Below, piece after piece: positions 28,840 to 36,362 of a stretch of DNA of 64,000 nucleotides. Below the pieces are notes generated by a model, which did not search any database, was not told the DNA's origin, and saw nothing but the letters and a program-made list of their open reading frames with translations. The translations under genes and the position numbers were made by a program. Every line of letters begins with the position of its first letter. Positions within the stretch are counted from its first letter, which is position 1. The DNA lies in contig CAXAAH010000003.1 of NCBI GenBank assembly GCA_963966775.1, positions 27,909-91,908 of the forward strand. The letters run 5' to 3'. The DNA is from UBA685 sp002299005. Its GTDB lineage: Bacteria; Pseudomonadota; Alphaproteobacteria; Puniceispirillales; Puniceispirillaceae.

Positions 28840-29312
28840 TACGAGCCTCCGTCGGTTGGAGCTGTGTTTCGGCCTAAGGTCAATTTGGGCAGGCCATTTG
28901 TTTTCGCGTTGGCTCTGGCCGCTTGTTCTCTTTGCCTAAAGACATCAGGGTGCCAAATCTGGAACGAGCGCCCAATGCCGGCAAAAAGAGCGGTGTCGTC
29001 TAGGTTGGAAAATTCAATGAAATCAGAAGAGAGCATGATGCGACCCTCACTATCAAGGCGCATTTCTTGGGCGCTTGAAAGCATGGTGGTCAATGTCGCA
29101 ACCTCGTCCGACAGGCTGTCCATCGTATCAATCGCATCAACAATCTGCGAGATACGCTCAGGCCCGCACCCCTCGATGCAAGGCAGGACAAGTGATTTAT
29201 AAAGAAATAGGGAGGCATGATTTGCCTCTAGGGTCGCACGGAAAGGGGCCGGCACTGAGAGCCGTCCTTTGCGATCTATGCGATTTTCGAATGTGGATAA
29301 AAATAACGCCAC
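28839..29312 (-). CDS. mraZ: Transcriptional regulator MraZ
   Basis: DNA-binding regulator of the dcw cluster. It has two SpoVT-AbrB-like halves. The first begins STFENRIDRKGRLSVPAPFR near residue 5, and the second holds MRLDSEGRIMLSSDFIEFSNL near residue 90. At 157 residues it is normal. It is the first gene of the cluster, and a ladder of ATGGG boxes lies 176-220 nt upstream of its start, consistent with autoregulation. Confidence 0.94.
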   Translation of the reverse strand: MALFLSTFENRIDRKGRLSVPAPFRATLEANHASLFLYKSLVLPCIEGCGPERISQIVDAIDTMDSLSDEVATLTTMLSSAQEMRLDSEGRIMLSSDFIEFSNLDDTALFAGIGRSFQIWHPDVFRQREQAARANAKTNGLPKLTLGRNTAPTDGGS

Positions 29313-29487
29313 ATGAACACCCTTGAGTTACTTTGCCTGTGCCTGTTGATGAAAACCCATCCCTAGCACATGCCTTTGGTTTTTAAACCCATACTCAGTT
29401 TAACGGTCTGATTTTATTGGTAAAAATCATATAATTTCGCTTACAATGCCCCCAAAGTAAGGCGGAATTATCCCGAAAAAACCGAAT

Positions 29488-29532
29488 ATGGGTTCTTATG
29501 GGATATCATGGGTAATAATGGTGGTCAATGGG
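29488..29532 (+). promoter_or_regulatory. MraZ-box array (ATGGG, 10-bp period)
   Basis: ATGGG occurs at 29488, 29498, 29508 and 29528, with a one-base variant ATGGT at 29518, all exactly 10 bp apart. MraZ of E. coli is known to bind TGGGN direct repeats separated by 5 nt upstream of mraZ, which is the same period. Here the TGGG orientation is on the strand opposite to mraZ, about 180-220 nt from its start. Confidence 0.72.
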
Positions 29533-29691
29533 AAATGCCCTGTATGGCATGGAAAAATCGTGAAAAATCAATGATTTATAAAGTGTTTTGTGAGCTTTGT
29601 GTCTTAAGCATCTGCAATATAATGGAAAATCGAAATTCGTTCACTAAATGTTCTAAAAATAGGCCAAAAATACGTGTCTGAGAGGCAAAAA

Positions 29692-29727
29692 ATCACCCCA
29701 ATCAGCGCAGTGTCTGATTGGGGTGAT
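29692..29727 (-). terminator. Rho-independent terminator of the spondin-like gene
   Basis: A perfect 14-bp stem (ATCACCCCAATCAG at 29692-29705 and its complement at 29714-29727) with an 8-nt loop. On the minus strand it is followed by six T residues. It lies 64 nt past the stop of the minus-strand gene at 29791-30330 and isolates it from mraZ. Confidence 0.9.
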
Positions 29728-29790
29728 CTGATAAATATTTAGGGGCCTAATTGTTATTTGAGGCCTGTTATTTAGATCTGCTTTTTTGGG

Positions 29791-30330
29791 CTATTTAATT
29801 GTCACCATAGCGGCGGCGGCGCTGAGATATTCAGTGCTTTTGCGGTCTTCATCATGGCCAATATCATAGCGTTGCAGGGTAACAGGTAGGCCTGCGCCCA
29901 CATTGATGATGCCTGTCACGAAATGATCCTTATAGGCGGTCGGTGCAACCATCGCGATGATGCGCAAAGCTTGACCTTTACGTGCTTCGACCTCGATTGA
30001 GATGGATTTGCCAGGGGCAAGCAGAACGCCTGGAGGGCCGTCGGTTCCATGGCCGACCATGGCCTTTTTGCCAATTGCCTCAACAACCATCGCAGGGTCA
30101 CCTGTCAGGATTTGATGCTCAGCGGCAGATGAAACATAGTCGCCATCAAAGATTTTCTTGTCCGAACGAATAGGTGCCACCAAGATGGGGGCAAGTAATT
30201 CATCTGTCATAAGATTGGTGATGGTAAGGGTGGTCTTATCGCCGCCCATCGCAAAGGCTTGTGCGGTAAGACCGCCAGCGATTACGATAGCACCGATAAG
30301 GGTTTTAAGGGTCGTTTGAAAGAGCGTCAT
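29791..30330 (-). CDS. Secreted spondin-domain-like protein
   Basis: A 179-residue exported protein. A Sec signal peptide covers residues 1-27 (LIGAIVIAGGLTAQAFA). The mature part resembles the Spondin_N superfamily found in marine bacterial secreted proteins: TLTITNLMTDELLAPILVAP, a DGPPGVLLAPGKSISIEV strand pair, and IIAMVAPTAYKDHFVTGI. No catalytic residues can be named and the function is unknown. It stands alone, with a strong terminator behind and a repeat-bearing leader in front. The spondin call is from memory of the family pattern and is moderate. Confidence 0.65.
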   Translation of the reverse strand: MTLFQTTLKTLIGAIVIAGGLTAQAFAMGGDKTTLTITNLMTDELLAPILVAPIRSDKKIFDGDYVSSAAEHQILTGDPAMVVEAIGKKAMVGHGTDGPPGVLLAPGKSISIEVEARKGQALRIIAMVAPTAYKDHFVTGIINVGAGLPVTLQRYDIGHDEDRKSTEYLSAAAAMVTIK

Positions 30331-30612
30331 TGCAATTCTCCTATAGACATGAACGCGCCTAATATGAGGTCATATTAGGATGGCCGTTTGGTGTAGCTGT
30401 TTGGTATAGATAGTCATTGCCTGCTAATGTTCGCATGATATTGATAGTCTTAGTGATAGTGATTGTCTTAGTGATAGTGTTAGTGACAATATGCATGCTT
30501 GCGCTCGCATGATAATGGCGAGACACGCTCTCCCTCAGAGATATGTATCTTAGGCGCCCCTTTGTTAATTTTTGATTAAGATTAAGCGCGCATGGAAAGA
30601 TTAATTTAATAA
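30331..30612. other. Intergenic region upstream of the spondin-like gene
   Basis: 282 nt between the RNase P RNA 3' end and the secreted-protein gene. It contains an 18-bp-period repeat (30447-30479). A 106-codon open frame crosses it but starts inside rnpB and is not considered a gene. Confidence 0.6.
30447..30479. repeat. 18-bp-period direct repeat, intergenic
   Basis: GTCTTAGTGATAGTG occurs at 30447-30461 and again at 30465-30479, with degenerate TTAGTGA and GATAGT copies on both sides. It lies upstream of the secreted-protein gene. Confidence 0.8.
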
Positions 30613-31006
30613 GGTCAGATGGCCTATAAGCCGGGTTTTGTTCATCGCCCTTTTGAGGGGGCGTTTGATGGCTATTCATCTAGCTGGCCAGTTACCTGAC
30701 CAGTCCTGCAACCTACCCGAACATCTTGGCAAGATCGCCAATGCCACCGAGGTGGCGCGTGTCCCTATCTGGTCTTGCTCCGAATGGGGTTTACCATGCC
30801 AGTGCTGTTGCCAGCGCCTGCGGTGCGCTCTTACCGCACCTTTTCACCCTTACCACGCATCAAAAGATGAGAGGCGGTTTGTTTTCTGTGGCACTTTCCC
30901 TAGGGTTGCCCCCGCTGGACGTTATCCAGCATTCTGATCTTGTGGAGCCCGGACTTTCCTCTCGTGCGCTTATAAAAGCGTACCAGCAACCATCCAGCCA
31001 TCTGAC
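30613..31006 (-). ncRNA. rnpB: RNase P RNA (bacterial type A)
   Basis: Catalytic RNA of RNase P. Read on the minus strand, the 5' end GGTCAGATGGC pairs with the 3' end GCCATCTGACC (P1). The universal GAGGAAAGTCCGGGCTCC box follows at about position 50, and the 3' ACAAAACCCGGCTTATAGGCC completes P4 and the universal 3' motif. At about 394 nt it is a normal length for type A. A possible -35 (TTGACG) lies at 31039-31044, but the -10 is poor. It is a useful phylogenetic marker. Confidence 0.96.
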
Positions 31007-31078
31007 CTAGGCGTCTTTTTGCCCCAGCTTTATGGTATCGTCAAGTTTTGGAGATGTAATTAGGATTAGCCCCGCTTA

Positions 31079-32926
31079 TTAGCCGTCTAGTGCTTCTTTC
31101 TTCATTTCCACCTCAAGCCACGCTTCTTCCTTGTCGGCGAGCGTTTGTTTATCTTGGGCGATCTTATCTGCCACCCCTTGATAGGCGGCGGGGTCTTTGG
31201 CAAAGAAATCCATATCTGTCAGGCGTAACTCATTCTTGGCAATCGCCGCCTCAAGCGCGTCAATTTCCTTGGGCAATGTCTCAAGCGCATGCACATCCTT
31301 ATAAGATAGCCTGTCTGTGCGAGGCCCTTTTGGCTTTTCCTTTTGCGCTTGCTTTTTCTTCTTCGCGGCCGCCTTGTCTTTACTCTCAGCCCCTGTCTTG
31401 CGGGCAAGGTAATCATTATAGCCGCCCGCATGCGGGGTGATTTTGCCATCCCCCTCAAAGGCCAGAACAGAGGTCACGGTGCGGTCAAGAAAGTCTCTAT
31501 CATGGCTGACAATCATGATGGTGCCATCATAATCACCGACTACCTCTTGCAACAAATCAATGGTTTCCATATCCAAATCATTGGTCGGCTCATCAAGCAC
31601 GAGGAAATTATGCGGTTGGGCAAAAATCTTGGCCAATAGCAAACGGTTCTGCTCACCACCTGACAGGGTGGAGACCTTTTGAGTCATCTTGTGATCATCA
31701 AATAAGAAATCGCGCAAATAGCTGGTGACATGTTTGGTTTTGCCTGCGACCTCGACACTATCACCGCCATCAGGGCAGAGAACTGACCAAGGAGAGCCTG
31801 TTTGATCAAGCGCGGCTCTAGACTGGTCAAAATAGGCAGGTAGCAAGCCAAAGCCTGTTTTCACATGACCTTGATCAGGCTTGGTCTCCCCTAACAATAC
31901 GCGCACCAAAGATGATTTGCCTGCCCCGTTCGGGCCTAGCACACCAATCCTGTCACCGCGTCTGATACGGGCATGAAAATGCGAGACTAGCGGCCTTGTG
32001 CCGGCCTTTGTCTCGACCGCGATTGAGACATCTTTTGCCTCAAGCACCACCTGACCACCGCCCTCAGCAGGGCCTGTTGTGATAGACATAGAGCGTGCGG
32101 CAAGACCGCCTTCTCTGGCGCGTTGAATGCGCAGATTGGCCAATTCACGCAAGCGGCCTTGGTTTCTTTTACGGCGCGCAGAGATGCCTTGGCGTGACCA
32201 TCTGGTCTCTTCTGCGATGCGCTTATCTAATTTGGCAAGGCGCACGGATTCTTCTTGCTCAATGCCATCTGACCAATCTTCAAATTGATCAAAAGGCGCG
32301 GTTCTGGTGCGCAAAGTGCCTTGGTTAATCCAGATCATCCCATTGCCAAGCGCCCGCAAAAAAGCGCGGTCATGCGAGATAAGCACAAGCGCGCCTTGGC
32401 GTTCGCGCAACAAGCCTTCGAGCCATTCAATCGTTGGCAAATCAAGGTGGTTGGTCGGCTCATCCAACAGCAAGACATCTGGGTTTGTGACAAGCGCGCG
32501 TGCCAGAGATGCGCGCCGCGCCTCGCCCCCTGATAGGCCTTCGGTCATGCGTGCAGGGTCCATCCCCATTTTTTGCAACAGCGCCTCTGCCCGGAAAATC
32601 TCATGACTATCCTCAAGCCCCTCTGCCACATAAGAAGCCAGCGATTGCACGCCCTTTATGACAGGCACTTGCGGCAGATAGGCAATTTCGGTTTGCGGTG
32701 CGACCCAGCGCGACCCTTCATCAGCCTCTGCTGTGCCTGTGATAAGCTTCATCAAGGTTGATTTGCCCGCCCCATTGCGCCCCACCAAGGCGAGCCTATC
32801 ACCATTATGGATAGACAAATCAACGCCGCGCAATAGCCAGCGGTCGCCAAGATTGACGCCAATATCACTTAAAGTCATGAGAGGGGGAGGAGCCATAATC
32901 GTATCAGCTTTCGGATGATTGCCCAT
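31079..32926 (-). CDS. uup: ABC-F family ATPase, Uup-like
   Basis: Soluble twin-ATPase of the ABC-F family, acting on ribosomes or branched DNA rather than in transport. Two Walker A motifs are visible (LVGRNGAGKSTLMKL and GPNGAGKSSLVRVLL), as are two signatures (LSGGEARRASLARAL and LSGGEQNRLLLAKIF), two DEPTN Walker B regions, and a basic linker between the domains. The C-terminal region (TDRLSYKDVHALETLPKEIDALEAAI) is the Uup-type coiled coil. About 615 residues. The frame overlaps the djlA end by 23 nt; an ATG at 32896 (MAPPPLM) is an alternative start. Confidence 0.88.
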   Translation of the reverse strand: MGNHPKADTIMAPPPLMTLSDIGVNLGDRWLLRGVDLSIHNGDRLALVGRNGAGKSTLMKLITGTAEADEGSRWVAPQTEIAYLPQVPVIKGVQSLASYVAEGLEDSHEIFRAEALLQKMGMDPARMTEGLSGGEARRASLARALVTNPDVLLLDEPTNHLDLPTIEWLEGLLRERQGALVLISHDRAFLRALGNGMIWINQGTLRTRTAPFDQFEDWSDGIEQEESVRLAKLDKRIAEETRWSRQGISARRKRNQGRLRELANLRIQRAREGGLAARSMSITTGPAEGGGQVVLEAKDVSIAVETKAGTRPLVSHFHARIRRGDRIGVLGPNGAGKSSLVRVLLGETKPDQGHVKTGFGLLPAYFDQSRAALDQTGSPWSVLCPDGGDSVEVAGKTKHVTSYLRDFLFDDHKMTQKVSTLSGGEQNRLLLAKIFAQPHNFLVLDEPTNDLDMETIDLLQEVVGDYDGTIMIVSHDRDFLDRTVTSVLAFEGDGKITPHAGGYNDYLARKTGAESKDKAAAKKKKQAQKEKPKGPRTDRLSYKDVHALETLPKEIDALEAAIAKNELRLTDMDFFAKDPAAYQGVADKIAQDKQTLADKEEAWLEVEMKKEALDG

Positions 32927-33683
32927 TACGTGTTAAGTCAGCACGTGTTAAGTCGGCACGCATTAACTCATAAGCGCGGTTGATGCGGGCGAGCCTGTCA
33001 GTGGCATTGTCGATGAATTCAGCTGGCATGCCTTTGGCGATGAGCTGGTCAGGGTGATGCTCTTTTGCTAAGCGCATCCAAGCGGCCCGAACATCTTTGA
33101 GGGAGGCTGTTTTTTCCACGCCCAAAATATGGTGCGGGGGCGGATTATCTGCGCCATATATCTCTGAGAGGCGGGCAAAATCAGCCTCATCATAGCCGAA
33201 TATCTCTGCCACCTCGCCAAGATAGGCCCATTCAGGCTCTGTGATATCGCCATCTGCTTTGGCAATGTGAAACAGCAAATCAAGCAATTGTTCCAAGATA
33301 GGCGCTCTGGCACCAAATAGGTTCACGGTTTGCTTGGCATAGGATTGGAAGCCATCTTGCGTTTGACGCGCTAAATCCCAGAATTTTGCGACCTGTTTGA
33401 TATCTTTTGGCGGGATATGCACACGGCTTCGAAAGGCTCTGATCTCTGATTTGGTGACGATCCCATCTGTGCGCGCCATTTTCGCCGATAGCGCGATGAC
33501 CGCAACCGTAAAGGCGACATTGCGGGTCTGGTCAGGGGCAAGGGCCTGTTTGAGGCCGCGCCCTGCCACATGGCCTGCCGCAGCGCCAAGCAATGCGCCA
33601 ATAGGACCGCCAATTGCAAAGCCCGCCGCGCCGCCAATAATGATGCCCCAAATTGTCATGCTTTGTTTTAGCCCTACCATCAC
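32904..33683 (-). CDS. djlA: DjlA-like membrane co-chaperone (TerB plus J domain)
   Basis: J-domain protein expected to stimulate DnaK at the inner membrane. The N-terminal segment is a glycine-zipper membrane helix (GGAAGFAIGGPIGALLGAAAG, about residues 17-37). A TerB-like helical domain follows (ALSAKMARTDGIVTKSEIRAF, HIAKADGDITEPEWAYL). The C-terminal J domain carries the HPD triad in AKEHHPDQLIAKG. About 259 residues matches DjlA. The tail has a duplicated RADLT from a 15-bp repeat. Confidence 0.85.
   Translation of the reverse strand: MMVGLKQSMTIWGIIIGGAAGFAIGGPIGALLGAAAGHVAGRGLKQALAPDQTRNVAFTVAVIALSAKMARTDGIVTKSEIRAFRSRVHIPPKDIKQVAKFWDLARQTQDGFQSYAKQTVNLFGARAPILEQLLDLLFHIAKADGDITEPEWAYLGEVAEIFGYDEADFARLSEIYGADNPPPHHILGVEKTASLKDVRAAWMRLAKEHHPDQLIAKGMPAEFIDNATDRLARINRAYELMRADLTRADLTRNGQSSES
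32928..32957 (-). repeat. 15-bp duplication at the djlA 3' end
   Basis: ACGTGTTAAGTCAGC (32928-32942) is followed directly by ACGTGTTAAGTCGGC (32943-32957), with a degenerate third copy after it. It encodes the repeated RADLT near the C-terminus. Confidence 0.85.
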
Positions 33684-33773
33684 TGATAAAGCAAGTTGCC
33701 TTCTGTCGGTTATTTGTTATTTTTGCACAAGCAAAGCCGCAGTGAAGCGGTGCTTATCAGATAGGTGCGCGTG

Positions 33774-34019
33774 ATGACAAATCCTAGTCACAATGACGAT
33801 ATAATTCATGATTTTACGGGGCTTAAATGCCCTCTGCCTGTCTTGAAAGCGCGTCGTGCGCTAAAAGAGGTGGCACAAGGCACCATCCTCACCTTTTTGG
33901 CAGATGACCCGGCAGCACCTCTTGATTTTGACCATTTTTGCGAGACCTCAGGCCATCGGCTTGTCAGCCAAGAGGCGCGTGAGGGGCTGTTTCGCTTTGT
34001 GATTGAAAAGCAGGGTTAA
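33774..34019 (+). CDS. tusA: TusA-family sulfur carrier protein
   Basis: Small (81 residues) sulfur-relay protein. The family motif CPxP is present in LKCPLPVLKARRALKEV, where the cysteine is the persulfide carrier. A typical SirA/TusA ending with DFDHFCETSGHRLVS follows. The ATG at 33774 is used; an upstream non-ATG start at 33765 is less likely. It is divergent from djlA, and its 3' end overlaps the convergent hypothetical gene by 56 nt. Confidence 0.88.
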   Translation: MTNPSHNDDIIHDFTGLKCPLPVLKARRALKEVAQGTILTFLADDPAAPLDFDHFCETSGHRLVSQEAREGLFRFVIEKQG

Positions 34020-34422
34020 GCGCGGCCAATAGCCGTTTATGCGTCTCTGTTTTTTGATCATTATCAGGTTTTTGATCACTGTCAGGGCGATAGCCGCAAG
34101 CCTCAAGGCAGACATAAAAGCCATCTGCTGGCCTGCCACGCACCTTTGATATCACTAGTGCGGCCCTGATAGGCGCCCCTGCTGTGATATCTTGCGCTAT
34201 CAGCGTCTCAAGAAAATTGGTCAGCTTATGAATGCGGTGCGGTGATGGCACGCCGCACTGACTTGCCAGCCCATCATAGGTAATGGTCTGCGCCTTTTGG
34301 GCCAAAATAAGCAGCAGCATCTCAGCACGCTTTTGCCAATCCTGACCTTCATTTTTATCTGGGCTAGGCTGAGGTGTTATTGTCGGCCTGTTTGTGTTAT
34401 TCATAGCCTGTCTTATCCTCAT
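33964..34422 (-). CDS. Hypothetical protein, possible winged-helix
   Basis: 152 residues, no family recognised with confidence. The central part (MLLLILAQKAQTITYDGLASQCGVPSPHRIHKLTNFL, then GRPADGFYV) has the look of a small winged-helix domain. The first 30 and last 40 residues are polar and probably disordered. Several in-frame starts exist near 34422. It is convergent with tusA and overlaps it by 56 nt. Codon use looks like the neighbours, so it is probably real. Confidence 0.55.
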   Translation of the reverse strand: MRIRQAMNNTNRPTITPQPSPDKNEGQDWQKRAEMLLLILAQKAQTITYDGLASQCGVPSPHRIHKLTNFLETLIAQDITAGAPIRAALVISKVRGRPADGFYVCLEACGYRPDSDQKPDNDQKTETHKRLLAALNPAFQSQSETAPHAPLG

Positions 34423-34439
34423 CTATGCGTTTCTGGTAC

Positions 34440-34472
34440 ATGAGACATATATGAGACACATATGAGACATAT
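34440..34472. repeat. Three 11-bp direct repeats upstream of plsC
   Basis: ATGAGACATAT, ATGAGACACAT, ATGAGACATAT run head to tail with a strict 11-bp period. They lie between the divergent hypothetical gene (start 34422) and plsC (start 34495). The helical-turn spacing would suit an iterated binding site, but no regulator is known for it. Confidence 0.75.
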
Positions 34473-34494
34473 GCGCCTATGACCATTTTAATGG

Positions 34495-35229
34495 ATGCCT
34501 TTATTTATGATTTTACTACGATCAATCTTGTTTAATATCTTTTTTTATTTAGGCACAGCCTTCTTGGTTATCGGCTTCTCGCCGCTTTTGCTATTGCCGG
34601 CGCGTATTGCCAGTCTTTTGGGCATGTTTTGGGGGGCTTATACCAGTTTCATTTTATGGCTGTTTTGCGGCATCACACACAGTCTGCGCGGTGATATGCG
34701 CCTTGGTGATCAGGTCATCTATGCCGCCAAACATCAATCAGCTTGGGAGACCATGCATCTTTGTTGGCGCCTCAACGGGCCGGCGATTGTCCTGAAAAAA
34801 GAGCTGATTATGATCCCATTTGCCGGCTGGTTTATGGCGCGCTCTGGGGCGATTGCGGTTGACCGCAAGGCTGGGATGAAGGCCTTGAAGAAATTGCGCA
34901 CCGATGCGATTAAAGCAAGAGAGGCGGGCAGGTCTTTGCAAATCTATCCGCAAGGCACAAGAGTGGCCCCCGGCACAAAGGCAGATTATCAGATTGGCGT
35001 CTATACAATCTATGAGGCGACAGGCCTGCCGGTGGTGCCGATTGCGCTGAATTCAGGGGAATGTTGGGGGCCGCGTGCTTTCAAAAAGATCCCCGGCAAA
35101 ATCGATGTCTCTTTCTTGCCTGAGATTGAACCTGGCCTATCTCGTAAGGTGTTCATGGCACGTCTTGAAGAGGCGATTGAAACTGAAATGACACAGCTGG
35201 CACCTGCACAGGCAAAAAAAGAGGCATAG
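34495..35229 (+). CDS. plsC: 1-acyl-sn-glycerol-3-phosphate acyltransferase PlsC
   Basis: Membrane acyltransferase making phosphatidic acid from lysophosphatidic acid. Two N-terminal membrane segments are visible (about residues 4-25 and 38-60). The acyltransferase block I reads AAKHQSAWETMHLCW, an HX4E form of the usual HX4D motif. Block III is YPQGTRVAPG, and block IV is GLPVVPIALNSGECWG. About 244 residues is normal. No strong ribosome-binding site precedes 34495; an ATG at 34507 (MILLRSI) is also possible. The DUF2237 gene follows 7 nt later. Confidence 0.87.
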   Translation: MPLFMILLRSILFNIFFYLGTAFLVIGFSPLLLLPARIASLLGMFWGAYTSFILWLFCGITHSLRGDMRLGDQVIYAAKHQSAWETMHLCWRLNGPAIVLKKELIMIPFAGWFMARSGAIAVDRKAGMKALKKLRTDAIKAREAGRSLQIYPQGTRVAPGTKADYQIGVYTIYEATGLPVVPIALNSGECWGPRAFKKIPGKIDVSFLPEIEPGLSRKVFMARLEEAIETEMTQLAPAQAKKEA

Positions 35230-35236
35230 GCGCATT

Positions 35237-35635
35237 ATGGATGGCGAGAGTTTTTATCATCAGCAACAATATAATGTGCTTGGCACGCCGTTAATCGGCT
35301 GTTCGACAAGCCCTATGACAGGCTTTTTCCGTGATGGCTGTTGTGCCACGGGCCCGGAAGATAGAGGTGTTCATACCGTCTGTGCACAAATGAGTGATGC
35401 CTTTTTGGCGTTTTCACGTGATGCGGGGAATGATTTGATAACGCCGCGCCCTGAATTTGGGTTTCCCGGCCTGAAAGCAGGGGATTTTTGGTGCCTATGC
35501 GCCGGACGATGGGAAGAGGCAAGGCAGGCTGGTATGGCGCCAAAAATTAAGCTGGCCGCCACAAATAGAGTCACGCTTGCCCTTGTGCCGCTTGATATTT
35601 TAACAAGTTACGCACTGGATGCGCCGAATAAATAG
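35237..35635 (+). CDS. DUF2237 family protein
   Basis: 132-residue protein of the DUF2237 family. Recognisable features are NVLGTPLIGCSTSPMTGFFRDGCC near the N-terminus, VHTVCAQMSDAFLAFSRDAGNDLITPRPEFGFPGLKAGDFWCLCAGRW split over the middle, and the final LVPLDILTSYAL. Several conserved cysteines suggest metal or redox function, but no activity is established to my knowledge. It lies 7 nt behind plsC, so the two are probably co-transcribed. Confidence 0.85.
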   Translation: MDGESFYHQQQYNVLGTPLIGCSTSPMTGFFRDGCCATGPEDRGVHTVCAQMSDAFLAFSRDAGNDLITPRPEFGFPGLKAGDFWCLCAGRWEEARQAGMAPKIKLAATNRVTLALVPLDILTSYALDAPNK

Positions 35636-35754
35636 CCATTCATTAGGAAGCGCGGTCTTTTTGTGATATGCTGAAACCGTGGTCGGGGGAAGACATGCCA
35701 CAATTATGCTTATCTAATATGCTTATATATAAGATAAAACGTATTTTGGGGTAA

Positions 35755-35856
35755 GGTGTCCCTCAGCGAGTTGGGACCGGCTAGGATACTCAACCAAGGG
35801 ACACTACCTATACGCCATCATGGTGAAAGTGGTTTTCTCTCGATCCTGTTTTTTTT
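35755..35856 (+). ncRNA. Candidate structured RNA, family not recognised
   Basis: GTGTCCCT (35756-35763) pairs with AGGGACAC (35797-35804), enclosing a second helix GTTGGG/CTCAAC (35770-35775 with 35789-35794). An alternative helix GTCCC/GGGAC (35758-35762 with 35773-35777) would exclude both. An AT-rich stretch (35710-35738) that could hold a promoter lies upstream, and eight T residues at 35849-35856 lie downstream. No ORF follows on the plus strand, so an sRNA or a 3'-UTR element of the minus-strand operon is possible. It matched no known riboswitch, tmRNA or SRP RNA pattern I could recall. Confidence 0.4.
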
Positions 35857-35911
35857 CGTCGTTCCGTATTGTGGGATGATTATCAGGTAAAAGCGCGTGA
35901 CTTACGCCACC

Positions 35912-36340
35912 TCATGCCTGATTTCTAAGCGCATGTTCAATTTTTGTGCATTTATCCTGTACGGCAATCAGGCCCGCTGATTGTGCGAGCGCCATCGCAT
36001 CATCATTTATCACGCCTATTTGCATCCAGAAATAACGCGCGCCAATCTCGATAGCTTCCTGTGCAATGGCAAGGCAGACCTCTGATTGGCGGAACACATC
36101 CACCATATCAACCGAGACAGGGATATCAGATAGCTTGCCATAGCATAATTGCCCCAATAGCGGTTTGCCAGCAAGGCCGGGATTGACCGGGATGACCTGA
36201 TAATCATGCGCCAACAGATAGCTCATCACCTGATAAGAGGGGCGTTCAGGATTGGCACTCGCCCCGATAAGGGCGATGGTTTTGCTATCGGCAAGAGACC
36301 TGTCTATGCGGGCCGCATCATCGGTGAAATCGGACGTCAT
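35912..36340 (-). CDS. CoA-binding domain protein (YccU type)
   Basis: 142-residue single Rossmann-fold protein of the CoA_binding_2 family. Visible are TIALIGASANPERPSYQVMSYL, VIPVNPGLAGK and DMVDVFRQSEVCLAIAQEAIEIG, then WMQIGVINDDAMALAQSAGL. The family binds CoA-type nucleotides but its role is unclear. It lies 22 nt downstream of the sensor kinase gene, so it is probably co-transcribed. Confidence 0.85.
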   Translation of the reverse strand: MTSDFTDDAARIDRSLADSKTIALIGASANPERPSYQVMSYLLAHDYQVIPVNPGLAGKPLLGQLCYGKLSDIPVSVDMVDVFRQSEVCLAIAQEAIEIGARYFWMQIGVINDDAMALAQSAGLIAVQDKCTKIEHALRNQA

Positions 36341-36362
36341 ATCGCACTCCTATCGGGATTGA

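Larger units (their letters stand above)
29313..29790. other. 478-nt intergenic region upstream of mraZ
   Basis: AT-rich and without a credible reading frame. It holds the MraZ-box array (29488-29532), the terminator of the upstream minus-strand gene (29692-29727) and presumably the promoter of the division cluster. No confident -35/-10 pair could be picked by eye. Confidence 0.8.

Noticed and set aside
30359..30679. 106-codon minus-strand open frame
   Set aside because: It starts inside the RNase P RNA, has no ribosome-binding site, and its TKTITITKTI stretch simply translates the AGTGATAGT repeat.
35755..35856. 6S RNA, SRP RNA or tmRNA
   Set aside because: The expected signatures (long bulged rod of about 180 nt, GGAAG-type SRP loop, tRNA-like ends) are not seen, so the element is left unnamed.
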